Shown here one piece after another: positions 50,859 to 59,693 of a DNA stretch of 64,000 nt. Positions within the stretch are counted from its first letter, which is position 1; each line of letters starts with the position of its first letter. The translations under genes and the position numbers were made by a program. The stretch is from Streptomyces sp. NBC_01016 (GTDB lineage Bacteria > Actinomycetota > Actinomycetes > Streptomycetales > Streptomycetaceae). The notes under the pieces are model-generated. The model ran no database searches, had not been told where the DNA came from, and saw only the letters and a program-made list of their open reading frames with translations. The DNA lies in contig NZ_JAPEOQ010000002.1 in NCBI RefSeq assembly GCF_026341035.1, positions 3,906,001-3,970,000 of the forward strand. The letters run 5' to 3'.

Positions 50859-52349
50859 TCACTGCGCCGGCAGCAACTCCCGTACGACGGCGCCGAGGAT
50901 CGCGATCCCGGGCTCGATGACCTCCGCCCGTGGCGCCGCGAAGCCGACCCGGAAGTGCCGCAGCGCATCGAGGTCCGGGCCCGCCAGGAATTCCGGGCCC
51001 GCCAGGAAGAAGATGTCACCCCGCTCGATCAGCACGCCGCGCTCGCGTGCCCGCCGCACCAGCTCCCGGCAGTCGAGCCCCTCCGGCCCCGACATCCACA
51101 GGCTGACCCCGCCCGGTGCCGGTGAACTCGCCCACGGCAGCGACGCGTTCGCCGCGTCCCGCATGAGCCGCCACTTCGTTCCGAGGCGCGCCCGGCTGCG
51201 CCGTACGGCCAACTGGTAGTCACCCGATTCGATCAGCAGGCCCAGCGCCCGTTGCAGATGACCGGAGGGGTGGCGCACCGAGTAGCGACGCAACTCCCGC
51301 AGGTGTGCGACGAGTTCGGTCGACCCGACGAGATAGCCCAGCCTGAGGCCCGGCGCGAGGAACTTGGAGAACGTGCCCAGGTACACCACCTGCCCCGTGG
51401 TGTCCTGCGACTTGAGCGCGGGCGTGGGACTGCCCTCGTAGCGGAACTCGCTGTCGTAGTCGTCCTCCACGACGACCGTGCCCGCCTCCCTGGCCGCCGC
51501 GAGCAGCGTCTGCCGTCGCCCCGGCCCCAACGTCACATTGGTCGGGTGATGGTGACTGGGTGTCACATGCAGCAGGTCGACGCCGCGCAGGGTGTCCGGC
51601 GGGCGCAGTCCGTCCGCGTCGACGGGCAGGGGGTGCAGCCGGGCCCCGGCCCGCAGGAAGATGTGCCGTGCGTCCAGGTACCCGGGGTCCTCCACGGCAG
51701 CCACGGAGCCGGGCCCGAGCAGCGCCCGCCCCAGCAGGTCAAGGCCCTGCTGCGAGCCGATGGTGATCAGCACCTCGGACGCCTCCGCCGCCATGCCGCG
51801 TGCGGGCAGCAGGTGGGAGCGGACCATCTCCACCAGCAGCGGATCGTCGTCGGCCACGCAGTCCTGCAACGACCAGGCGGCGTGCGGCCGGTCGAGTGCC
51901 CGGTTCAGCGAGCGCACCCAGGCCCGCGCCGGGAAGGCCCGCGGATCGACCTGCCCGGCGGGGAACGGGTACGGGTAGCGCGCCCAGTCGTGATGCTTCT
52001 CGATGTGCGGAAGCCGGTCCCCTTCGCGGCCGCGCAGCCGCCCCGACCAGTCGAAGGCGTGCTCCTGCGGAGGCGCCGGCTCCGGCTCGGTACGAGGCGG
52101 CATCCGCGGATTGACGAACAGGCCCGAACGGGCCCTGCTCTCCACGAAGCCTTCCGCCACCAGCTCCTGATAGGCCGCGGTGACCGTGTTCCGTGACACG
52201 CCCAACTCCTGGGCCAGGAGCCGCGAGGACGGCAGCCGGCCGCCCGCGTCGAGCCGCCCCGACGCGATCCCGTGCTCGATGGCCTGCCGCACCTGCCGGT
52301 ACAGCGGCTCCCCGCGGCCCCGCTCGATCTCGATCAACGTACGCGGCAC
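50859..52349 (-). CDS. MocR-family (GntR-aminotransferase) regulator, TauR-like
   Basis: The 496-residue protein joins a GntR winged helix (PLYRQVRQAIEHGIASGRL, LAQELGVSRNTVTAAYQELVAEGFV) to a fold-type I aminotransferase domain with the PLP-binding Lys in GTFSKFLAPGLRLGY. Proteins of this type include TauR, GabR and PdxR; TauR activates taurine genes. It is divergent from alanine dehydrogenase and the taurine aminotransferase, so a TauR role is the simplest reading. The GTG at 52349 has GGAGG 7 nt upstream; longer frames are not used. Confidence 0.9.
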   Translation of the reverse strand: MPRTLIEIERGRGEPLYRQVRQAIEHGIASGRLDAGGRLPSSRLLAQELGVSRNTVTAAYQELVAEGFVESRARSGLFVNPRMPPRTEPEPAPPQEHAFDWSGRLRGREGDRLPHIEKHHDWARYPYPFPAGQVDPRAFPARAWVRSLNRALDRPHAAWSLQDCVADDDPLLVEMVRSHLLPARGMAAEASEVLITIGSQQGLDLLGRALLGPGSVAAVEDPGYLDARHIFLRAGARLHPLPVDADGLRPPDTLRGVDLLHVTPSHHHPTNVTLGPGRRQTLLAAAREAGTVVVEDDYDSEFRYEGSPTPALKSQDTTGQVVYLGTFSKFLAPGLRLGYLVGSTELVAHLRELRRYSVRHPSGHLQRALGLLIESGDYQLAVRRSRARLGTKWRLMRDAANASLPWASSPAPGGVSLWMSGPEGLDCRELVRRARERGVLIERGDIFFLAGPEFLAGPDLDALRHFRVGFAAPRAEVIEPGIAILGAVVRELLPAQ

Positions 52350-52394
52350 GTACCGCCTCCGTCTCGCCGTCGGCCTGGCACCATCAGCGTGCAC

Positions 52395-52411
52395 GCAACT
52401 GGACCTGTTGC
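52395..52411. promoter_or_regulatory. TauR-like box in a GCAAC/GTTGC dyad
   Basis: GCAACTGGACCTGTTGC is a 5-bp-arm dyad that contains CTGGACC. The TauR box described for alpha-proteobacteria, as I recall it, is CTGGACYTAA in direct repeat. It lies 46-62 nt upstream of the MocR start and about 190 nt before ald. Confidence 0.45.
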
Positions 52412-52602
52412 GGTCGCCGTCTCGTTCGGCACGGTAGCCGTGGTGGCCCCGGCGCACGAGAGTGCACGGCCGACGCCGCCTTCCACGCAGGCTCTGTCCC
52501 GACGTCGCAGCCTCCACCCCAACTCGTGTCGAGCGCGCCAACCCACGCCTGTCGCACCGCGTCCGCGCCGCATTCCGGGCCGGGCCAGAGGGGAGTCGAA
52601 CC

Positions 52603-53718
52603 GTGAGGATCGGTATTCCGCGGGAAGTGAAGAACAACGAGTTCCGCGTCGCCCTGACCCCCGCAGGGGTCCACGAACTGACCGCACACGGCCACACCGT
52701 CACCGTCGAGTCCGGCGCGGGAACCGGCTCCGCGCTGCCCGACGCCGACTACGCAGCGGCCGGCGCCCGGGTCCTGCCGGGGGCCGACGACGTGTGGGCC
52801 GGGGCCGACCTGGTCCTGAAGGTGAAGGAGCCGGTGGCAGAGGAGTACCACCGGCTCCGCCCCGACCAGGTGCTGTTCACCTACCTCCACCTCGCCGCGT
52901 CCCGTGCCTGCACGCAAGCGCTGCTCGACGCCGGAACCACCGGTGTGGCCTACGAGACGGTGCAGGCGGCGGACGGCTCGCTGCCGCTGCTCTTCCCGAT
53001 GTCCGAGGTCGCGGGCCGGCTCGCGCCGCAGGTCGGGGCGTACCACCTGATGCGCGGCGGGGGCGGGCGCGGCGTCTTGACCGGAGGCGTGTCCGGCACC
53101 CGCCCGGCCCGCGTCGTCGTCATCGGCGCCGGAGTGGCGGGCATGAACGCGGTCGCCGTGGCCACCGGCATGTGGGCGGACGTCGTGCTGCTCGACACCG
53201 ACGTGAACAAGCTGCGCGCCGCCGACCGGATGTACCAGGGCCGCATCACCACACTCGCCTCGAACCGCCTCGCCCTTGAACACGCAGTCCTCGATGCCGA
53301 CTTGGTGATCGGAGCCGTCCTCGTCCCCGGTGCCAAGGCACCCCGCCTCGTGAGCAACGACCTTGTCGCGCGTATGAAGCCGGGCGCCGTCCTCGTCGAC
53401 ATCTCCGTCGACCAGGGCGGCTGCTTCGAGGACACCCGGCCCACCACCCACGCCGACCCCGTGTACCCGGTCCACGACACCCTCTTCTACTGCGTCGCCA
53501 ACATGCCCGGCGCCGTCCCGCACACCTCCACCCACGCCCTCACCAACGTGACGCTGCCCTACGTCCAGGCCATCGCCGACCACGGTCTGCGCGCGGCCGC
53601 GGCGGCCGACCCGGCGCTGAAGCGGGGCATCAACACGCTCGGCGGGCGGCTCACCTACCGACCGGTGGCCGAGGCCCACGACATGAAGCACGTGGACGTG
53701 GACCAAGCCCTGCTGTGA
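52603..53718 (+). CDS. ald: alanine dehydrogenase
   Basis: The 371-residue protein has the exact family length and motifs: an N-terminal IGIPREVKNNEFRVALTPAG, the catalytic Lys in LVLKVKEP, the catalytic His in YLHLAA, and the NAD-binding GAGVAGMNA near residue 177. It oxidises L-alanine to pyruvate and ammonia with NAD. The GTG at 52603 has GGGGAG 8 nt upstream. It lies directly before the taurine aminotransferase, where it regenerates the pyruvate acceptor from alanine, the classical Tpa-Ald pairing in taurine dissimilation. Confidence 0.95.
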   Translation: MRIGIPREVKNNEFRVALTPAGVHELTAHGHTVTVESGAGTGSALPDADYAAAGARVLPGADDVWAGADLVLKVKEPVAEEYHRLRPDQVLFTYLHLAASRACTQALLDAGTTGVAYETVQAADGSLPLLFPMSEVAGRLAPQVGAYHLMRGGGGRGVLTGGVSGTRPARVVVIGAGVAGMNAVAVATGMWADVVLLDTDVNKLRAADRMYQGRITTLASNRLALEHAVLDADLVIGAVLVPGAKAPRLVSNDLVARMKPGAVLVDISVDQGGCFEDTRPTTHADPVYPVHDTLFYCVANMPGAVPHTSTHALTNVTLPYVQAIADHGLRAAAAADPALKRGINTLGGRLTYRPVAEAHDMKHVDVDQALL

Positions 53719-53770
53719 ACACGAACGCGAACGTGACATGAACGTGAACGTGACCGCGAAGGAGCGCACC

Positions 53771-55138
53771 GTGCCCCAGGACCCCACCCTGCGTGCCAAG
53801 GCCCAGCGTCACCTCGGCCCGCACTTCACCCGCAAGGACAGCTGGTACGACAACCCGCCGCCGGTCTACGTCCGCGGCGACGGCTGCCACCTCTACGACG
53901 ACGAGGGCAGGCGCCACCTCGACGGCCTCTCCGGACTGTTCTGCGTGAACATCGGCCACGGCCGCGCCGATGTGGTGGCCGCGGGCGCCAAGCAGATGGA
54001 GACCCTCGCGTACTCCACCAACTGGGGCGCGGCCCACCCGCCCGCCATCGAGGCGGCGAGCCTGGTCGCCGAACTCGCGCCGGGCGACCTGGACGTGACG
54101 TACTTCGTCAACTCCGGTTCGGAGGCGGTCGAGACGGCGATCAAGTTCGCACGCCAGTACCACCGTTCGCAGGGACAGCCTGAACGTACGAAGATCATCA
54201 GCCGGTCGATGGCCTACCACGGTGTCACCCTGGGCGCCCTGTCCGTCACCGGCCTCCCCAAGATCAGGGAACCCTTCGGGCCGCTGCTCCCGGGCATCCG
54301 TCACGTCCCCAACACCCTTGGATTCACCGGCGATTGCGGACCAGCAGCGGAACTCGACTGCGTCCGCGCGATAGAGCGGGCCATCGCCGAGGAGGGCCCG
54401 GAGACGGTCGCCGCGGTCTTCGCCGAACCCGTGCAGAACGGCCGCGGCGCCCTGGTCCCCCCGGACGGCTACTGGCGCGAACTGCGCCGCATCTGCGACG
54501 AGCACGGCATCCTGCTCGTCGCCGACGAGGTCATCTGCTCCTTCGGCCGGCTCGGCCACTGGTTCGGCAGCGCGGCCGAGGGCGTCGTCCCCGACCTGAT
54601 CACCTTCGCCAAGGGAGCCACCTCGGGCTACGCCCCGCTCGGCGGCGCCATCGTCCGCGAGCCCCTGGTGCGCGGACTGTACGACTCGCCGCTCGGCGGC
54701 ACCTTTACCCACGGCGCGACCTGGGGTGGGCACCCGGTGTCCACGGCCGTCGCGGTCGCCAACATCGGCGCGATGCGGGACGAGGACATCCCCGGCAACG
54801 TGCGGGACCTCGGCCCGGTCCTGCGGGCCGGACTCGACGAGGTCGCGGCACGCCACCCGGTCGTCGCCGACGTCCGCGGCACCGGCTTCTTCTACGCGGT
54901 CGAATTCACGGCCGACCGGGAAAGCGGCCGGGAGCTGACCGAGGAGCAGTCGACGCGGATCCTGCGCGAGGTGCTGCCGGACGCGATGCGCCGCACCGGC
55001 GTGATCCTGCGGCCCGACGACCGCGGCGCGACGATGCTGATGGTGGCTCCGCCGCTGGTCGCGGACCGGGCGGTACTCGGCGAGCTGCTGGAAGGCGTCG
55101 ACGAGATGGTGGCTTCGGTCGCCCGCGCCGTGGCCTGA
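53771..55138 (+). CDS. tpa: taurine:pyruvate aminotransferase
   Basis: The 455-residue protein is a class III PLP aminotransferase. It has the cofactor motif VNSGSEAVETAIKFARQY, the acidic PLP contact in LLVADEVICSFGRLG and the Schiff-base Lys in ITFAKGATSGYAPLGG. Tpa converts taurine and pyruvate to sulfoacetaldehyde and alanine. The assignment rests mostly on the neighbourhood of ald, xsc, a TauR-like regulator and an amino-acid permease; other omega-amino acid substrates are possible. I chose GTG 53771 because AAGGAG lies 6 nt before it; ATG 53738 has none and lies in a GAACGT repeat tract. Confidence 0.85.
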   Translation: MPQDPTLRAKAQRHLGPHFTRKDSWYDNPPPVYVRGDGCHLYDDEGRRHLDGLSGLFCVNIGHGRADVVAAGAKQMETLAYSTNWGAAHPPAIEAASLVAELAPGDLDVTYFVNSGSEAVETAIKFARQYHRSQGQPERTKIISRSMAYHGVTLGALSVTGLPKIREPFGPLLPGIRHVPNTLGFTGDCGPAAELDCVRAIERAIAEEGPETVAAVFAEPVQNGRGALVPPDGYWRELRRICDEHGILLVADEVICSFGRLGHWFGSAAEGVVPDLITFAKGATSGYAPLGGAIVREPLVRGLYDSPLGGTFTHGATWGGHPVSTAVAVANIGAMRDEDIPGNVRDLGPVLRAGLDEVAARHPVVADVRGTGFFYAVEFTADRESGRELTEEQSTRILREVLPDAMRRTGVILRPDDRGATMLMVAPPLVADRAVLGELLEGVDEMVASVARAVA

Positions 55139-55209
55139 GACGTCGTTCGTTTCGACCGTGTGAACGGTTCGTTGAACGCGCCCGGCAGACCCGAGGGCGT
55201 GCTGAAACT

Positions 55210-55260
55210 GTCCGGCGGCACCGCCACATGATCATCATGTGCCGGCGCCGCCGGACAGGC
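55210..55260. promoter_or_regulatory. 51-nt hairpin in the leader of the taurine-cluster permease
   Basis: The outer arms CTGTCCGGCGGC / GCCGCCGGACAG and the inner palindrome CACATGATCATCATGTG pair across about 25 bp with two mismatches and almost no loop. It ends 30 nt before the GTG of the permease and 71 nt after tpa. There is no U-tract. It could be a terminator, an attenuator or an operator. Confidence 0.6.
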
Positions 55261-55290
55261 CCACGCCAGACCGACGGAGAAGAGGCGGAC

Positions 55291-56730
55291 GTGACGGACA
55301 CCAGCGACAGATCCCTGCGGGACGACGGCACGACCGAGCCCTCCGGCGGCCCAGGTCTGCGCAGCGCCCTCAAACAGCGCCACATGACCCTGATCGCGAT
55401 CGGCGGTGTCATCGGCGCCGGACTCTTCGTCGGCAGCCGCGTCGTCATCCAGGACACCGGACCCGCCGCCGTGATCTCCTTCGCGCTCGCCGGCGGCCTG
55501 GTCATCCTCGTGATGCGGATGCTCGGCGAAATGGCGGTGGCACGCCCGGCCGTCGGCTCCTTCCACGCCTACGCGCGCCTGGCCCTCGGCCCGCTGGGCA
55601 GCTTCACCATCGGCTGGCTGTACTGGTACTTCTGGGTCAACGTGGTGGCCCTCGAAGCGGTCGCCGGCGCCGAACTCGTCCGCGCCTGGCTCCCCGGCCT
55701 CCCGCTCTGGACGATCAGCCTCGCCCTGATGCTGATCCTGACGGCGGTCAACATGCTGTCGGTGAAGACCTTCGGCGAGTTCGAGTACTGGTTCTCGTCG
55801 ATCAAGGTGGCCGCGATCACGGTGTTCCTCGTCGTCGGCCTCGTCTTCGTGGTCGGCCTATGGCCGGGAGCCCACGACGCAGGCGGCGTCGACAACCTCA
55901 CCGCACACGGCGGCTTCCTGCCGATGGGGGTGGGGCCGGTCCTCACATCGATCATCCCGGCGGTCGGCTTCTTCACCGGCGCGGAGATCGCCGCGCTCGC
56001 GGCCGCGGAATCCGCCGAACCCGGCCGCAACGTCGCGCGGGCGACCCGCTCCGTCGTCGTGCGCGTCCTGCTCTTCTACGTGGGCTCGATCTTCCTGGTC
56101 GTCGCGATCGTCCCGTGGAGCTCGGACAAGCTGAACGGCGGCCCGTACATCGCGGCGCTGCAGGAGATCGGCATCCCCGGCGCCGACACCATGATGCGCA
56201 TCCTGATCCTGATCGCAGTCCTCTCCTCGCTCAACGCGGGCCTGTACTCGGCGTCCCGGATCGTCTTCGCCCTGACGCGGGAGGGCGAGGCACCACGCGG
56301 CCTCACAAAACTCAGCCGCAGCGGAGTCCCACGCCGAGCCATCCTCCTCGCGACGGTCCTCGGCTACGTGGCCGTGGTCTTCGCCTACGTGTCCCCGGAC
56401 ACGGTGTTCTCCTTCATCGTGCACTCCTACGGAGCCGTCGCCCTCTTCGTCTACCTCCTGGTCGCCCTCTCCCAACTCCGCCTGCGCAAGCGTCTGGAAC
56501 GCGAGGACCCCGACTCCCTCACCCTCAAGATGTGGGGCTACCCGTACCTGAGCTGGTTCACGATCGGCGCGATGGTCGTGGTCATCGCCGCGATGGCGAT
56601 CCTCCCGGCAACCCGCGCGGACTTCGCCGCAAGCCTGCTCACGGTCGTGGTTGTCCTGGCCTCCTACGCCGCCCTCCGCAGACGCCGCCGCGCACAGGCG
56701 GCGGCAGGGCTTGACCTCAAGTCCGATTGA
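55291..56730 (+). CDS. amino acid permease (APC superfamily, AAT type), probable taurine importer
   Basis: The 479-residue membrane protein has about twelve helices and the AAT-family start LKQRHMTLIAIGGVIGAGLFVGS, with FTGAEIAALAAAESAEPGRNV in the middle. This is the GabP/amino-acid permease type. It follows tpa, so taurine, beta-alanine or GABA is the likely cargo; taurine is inferred from xsc. GTG 55291 has GAGG 6 nt upstream; the earlier ATG at 55228 lies within the hairpin and is not favoured. No TauABC importer is seen. Confidence 0.88.
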   Translation: MTDTSDRSLRDDGTTEPSGGPGLRSALKQRHMTLIAIGGVIGAGLFVGSRVVIQDTGPAAVISFALAGGLVILVMRMLGEMAVARPAVGSFHAYARLALGPLGSFTIGWLYWYFWVNVVALEAVAGAELVRAWLPGLPLWTISLALMLILTAVNMLSVKTFGEFEYWFSSIKVAAITVFLVVGLVFVVGLWPGAHDAGGVDNLTAHGGFLPMGVGPVLTSIIPAVGFFTGAEIAALAAAESAEPGRNVARATRSVVVRVLLFYVGSIFLVVAIVPWSSDKLNGGPYIAALQEIGIPGADTMMRILILIAVLSSLNAGLYSASRIVFALTREGEAPRGLTKLSRSGVPRRAILLATVLGYVAVVFAYVSPDTVFSFIVHSYGAVALFVYLLVALSQLRLRKRLEREDPDSLTLKMWGYPYLSWFTIGAMVVVIAAMAILPATRADFAASLLTVVVVLASYAALRRRRRAQAAAGLDLKSD

Positions 56731-56747
56731 GCTTCTAGGTTCGCCCC

Positions 56748-57056
56748 ATGAAGACACTTGTGCTGGGAAGGACGCCCGCGAGGGTGACGGAAGTGCTGTC
56801 CACGCTCCACGCGGACGGTTTCGACGCGGAGGGGGTGAGCACGGACGACGAGGCCCGAGACCTCCTTGAGACCGAGGAGTTCGGTGTCCTGATCATCGGC
56901 GGGGGAGTGGGGCCCGAATCCCGCGTGACGCTCAAGGAGTTCGCGGCACAGCACGGAATCCGACAGGTCATCGACGGCGCGCTGACGGCACCGTTCGACG
57001 CGTACGTCCGCCGGGAGTTCGAGCCGCGAATCCGGGAGGCCGCGGCCTGGGCGTGA
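56748..57056 (+). CDS. small hypothetical protein, receiver-like fold
   Basis: The 102-residue protein alternates beta and alpha segments: MKTLVLGRTPARV, DGFDAEGVSTDDEARDLL, FGVLIIGGGV. This resembles a response-regulator receiver or a Rossmann-type fold, but the acidic pocket is not complete. It starts 17 nt after the permease stop. No function can be named, and the link with the permease is only positional. Confidence 0.65.
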   Translation: MKTLVLGRTPARVTEVLSTLHADGFDAEGVSTDDEARDLLETEEFGVLIIGGGVGPESRVTLKEFAAQHGIRQVIDGALTAPFDAYVRREFEPRIREAAAWA

Positions 57057-57225
57057 CGGCGGACCGCACCGCCCGGCCCGCCGAACAATTCTGCTCACTC
57101 GCTGGCGCGCCGCGAAGAAGCGTGCTCAACTATGCGCACGTTCTTGCAAGTTGGTGAGCGAGTCTGCGCGGCCCGGGTGATCGCCGGGGCCGGCGGCGCT
57201 CATGGTGGCACTTCAAGGAGGCCGG

Positions 57226-58671
57226 GTGAGCAGCCGCCGTGTTCTGCGGGAGACCCGCACCATCGACCCCGCGTCGATCACGGAGCAGTATCTGGACCGT
57301 GTCCTCGCCCTCCCGGAGGGCGCCGGCACGCTCCGCGTCGAGTTGGACTTCGAGAAGGTCACCGACTGCTTCCAGCTCTACGCGGCCGCCCTCGACCCCG
57401 ACGGGTTCCTCCGCGGCCACGTGCAGTGCCCCGGTGACCCCGGGCCCCGCCGGTTGTCCTTCGAGGTGGGGGAGGAGCACGCCGACCTCGGGTGTCACGC
57501 GGGGCCGCTGCCCGCCGGGGAGTGGACCATCCGCATCGACCTCGACCGGTTCACGCAGGGCGGGAGCTACGAGCTGCGGGTGTATGTGGACGATGCGGAT
57601 GCCGCCGCCGTCACACCTGTCAGGCGTACGCGAGGTGAACGCGTGGCCCCGGCATCGCAGGCGCCCGCCACCTGGCTGCGCGGCGAGCTCCACTCGCACT
57701 CCCTCCACAGCGACGGCTCCGCCGACCTCCCCGCCCTGCTGGACGCCGCCCGCGCCGCCGGGCTCGACTTCCTTGCCGTCAGTGACCACTTCACGTCGAG
57801 TCACTGGGCGGAACTCGCGCGCCTGGAGGAGCAGGGGGCCGCCGACGGGCTCGTACTCCTGCGGTCCATCGAGCTGACCTCGCACTTCGGCCACGCCAAT
57901 CTGCACGGCCTGTCCCGGTGGCCCGGCACCTACGTCGACGCCGAGGGCTGGGACTTCGCCGACGCCGCCCGCGAGGTGCACGCCCAGGACGGGCTCGTGG
58001 GTGTCAACCACCCGTTCAGCGGCCGTCAGGCGTGGCGCAGGGACGACCACACCTGGGACGACGTCGATCTCTTGGAGATCGACAACTTCGGCCAGGGTGC
58101 CAACAACGACGCGGCCGTCGGCCTGTGGGACCGGCTGCTCGCCGCTGGGCATCGCATCACCGGCGTCGCCGGCACCGACTGCCACCACCCCCAGAAACCC
58201 GAACACCGGCTCGGCCAAGTCACCACCGTCGTACGGGCGGAGCGCAGTCGCGAGGGCATCCTCGGCGCGCTGCGGGCGGGCGAGGCGTACGTGTCCCGCG
58301 GGGCCGAGCTGCGGTTGTCCGCCCGTAGCGACTCCGGCGAGTGCACGATGGGTGGGACCGTGGCCGTGTCACCGGGCGGGGCCGTCCATCTCGACGTAGA
58401 GGTCGACACGTCGCGGCCCGCCGTCCTGTTCATCCTGCGGGGCGGGCTGCTCTGGCACATGGAACCGGTGGAGGCCGGAGGGCCCGCGCGCATCCGTGTG
58501 AGCGACCCGCGCCCGCTCCCCGGCCACTACCGCGCCGAGCTGCACGCCTCCAGCGACGACCCCTACTTCTGGGCCTCGTGCAATCGCTCGCACGCCTCCT
58601 CGCTCGCCGTCTCCAACCCCGTGTGGGTCGCCGCCACGACCCGGCGGGAAGCAGAAAGGCACTCCGCATGA
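57226..58671 (+). CDS. CehA/McbA-type PHP-domain metallohydrolase
   Basis: The 481-residue protein has an N-terminal beta-rich region (about 1-140), then a PHP phosphoesterase domain with the metal motifs ELHSHSLHSDG, VSDHFTSSHW, GVNHPFSG and GTDCHHPQ, and a C-terminal beta domain. Relatives include carbaryl hydrolases CehA/McbA and unnamed phosphoesterases. No signal peptide is seen, so it acts in the cytoplasm. GTG 57226 follows AAGGAGG with a 4-nt spacing. Its stop overlaps the binding-protein start (ATGA), so it is coupled to the importer genes and probably acts on the imported compound. Confidence 0.85.
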   Translation: MSSRRVLRETRTIDPASITEQYLDRVLALPEGAGTLRVELDFEKVTDCFQLYAAALDPDGFLRGHVQCPGDPGPRRLSFEVGEEHADLGCHAGPLPAGEWTIRIDLDRFTQGGSYELRVYVDDADAAAVTPVRRTRGERVAPASQAPATWLRGELHSHSLHSDGSADLPALLDAARAAGLDFLAVSDHFTSSHWAELARLEEQGAADGLVLLRSIELTSHFGHANLHGLSRWPGTYVDAEGWDFADAAREVHAQDGLVGVNHPFSGRQAWRRDDHTWDDVDLLEIDNFGQGANNDAAVGLWDRLLAAGHRITGVAGTDCHHPQKPEHRLGQVTTVVRAERSREGILGALRAGEAYVSRGAELRLSARSDSGECTMGGTVAVSPGGAVHLDVEVDTSRPAVLFILRGGLLWHMEPVEAGGPARIRVSDPRPLPGHYRAELHASSDDPYFWASCNRSHASSLAVSNPVWVAATTRREAERHSA

Positions 58672-59672
58672 GATCCGTACGTGTCTGTGTCCTCGCCGTC
58701 ACCGCGCTCGCCCTCACCGCATGCAGTTCCGTCGTCGGCGGGCAGAAGTCCGGTGACAGCAAGGGACTTGTCGTCTACACCTCCTCCGGGCCCGAGGTGA
58801 CGGCCCCCATCGTGAAGGCCTTCGAGAAGGCCCACCCGGACATCAAGGTGACGCTCACCGCGATCTCCGGCACCGGCCCCCTGATGAGCCGTATCCAGGG
58901 AGAGAAGGCCAACCCCCTCGGTGACGTCGCGTGGGGCGGCTCCATCGAGAACTACAAGGCCGTCGCGGGCAAGGGGATCTGGGCACCGGCCGAACTCGGC
59001 CAGGACAAGCACATGGTGGCCACCGACCCCAAGCACCAGTGGCACGCCACCGATCTGCTCTACCAGGCCATCGCGGTCAACACCGACCGCGTCAAGAACC
59101 CGGCCGACTACCCGAGGACGATGAAGGACCTCGCCGACCCGAAGTGGAAGAAGGAGGGCGGCATCGGCTTCGCCAACCCCCGTTCCTCCGGGACCGGTTA
59201 CTCGGTTCTCGCTGCCATGGTGAGCAAGTACGGCTGGGACTACGTCGACAGGTTCCTCCCCAACGCCAAGGTCACCGACAGCAGTGACGCCATGTTCAAG
59301 GGCGTACGCAATGGCGAGTTCCCGGTGGCCTTCATCAATGAGGACCTGGGAAATGCCTGGGTGAAGGCCAAGGCGCCGCTCAAGCTGGTCTATCCGACCG
59401 ACGTGGTCTCCAACCAGATCGGCGCCGCGGCCGTCATCAAGGACGCGCCCCACACCGCGAACGCGAAGACCTTCGTCGACTACCTCATGTCCGCCAAGGG
59501 ACAGCAGGTCATGAGTGACGCTGTCGGGCGCCGCTCGGCCCGCACCGACCTGCCCGCGCCCGCCGGACTCGCCGAGGGCAAGAGCCTCCATCTGGCCAAG
59601 TCGCCCGAGGAGTTCGTGAGCGAACAGCCGAAGGTACTCGACACGTTCGACGCCGCGTCGGGCGCCAAGTAG
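58668..59672 (+). CDS. ABC transporter substrate-binding lipoprotein (Fe/2-aminoethylphosphonate type)
   Basis: The 334-residue protein has a lipoprotein signal with lipobox LTAC (Cys19) and then a type-II binding fold that opens LVVYTSSGPEVTAPIVKAFEKAHPDIKV. This is the FbpA/AfuA/PhnS class. Candidate ligands are ferric ions, 2-aminoethylphosphonate or small phosphate esters. The Tyr pair and other ferric ligands of FbpA are not obvious. The start overlaps the PHP-enzyme stop by 4 nt. Confidence 0.88.
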   Translation: MRSVRVCVLAVTALALTACSSVVGGQKSGDSKGLVVYTSSGPEVTAPIVKAFEKAHPDIKVTLTAISGTGPLMSRIQGEKANPLGDVAWGGSIENYKAVAGKGIWAPAELGQDKHMVATDPKHQWHATDLLYQAIAVNTDRVKNPADYPRTMKDLADPKWKKEGGIGFANPRSSGTGYSVLAAMVSKYGWDYVDRFLPNAKVTDSSDAMFKGVRNGEFPVAFINEDLGNAWVKAKAPLKLVYPTDVVSNQIGAAAVIKDAPHTANAKTFVDYLMSAKGQQVMSDAVGRRSARTDLPAPAGLAEGKSLHLAKSPEEFVSEQPKVLDTFDAASGAK

Positions 59673-59693
59673 CGGCGGGCCCCGGAACGTCAC

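Noticed and set aside
57093..57176. CTCACTCGCT...GAGCGAGTC inverted pair upstream of the PHP gene as an operator
   Set aside because: The arms match only partly and are far apart, and there is no TCATCNGATGA site here to link it to the GntR protein.
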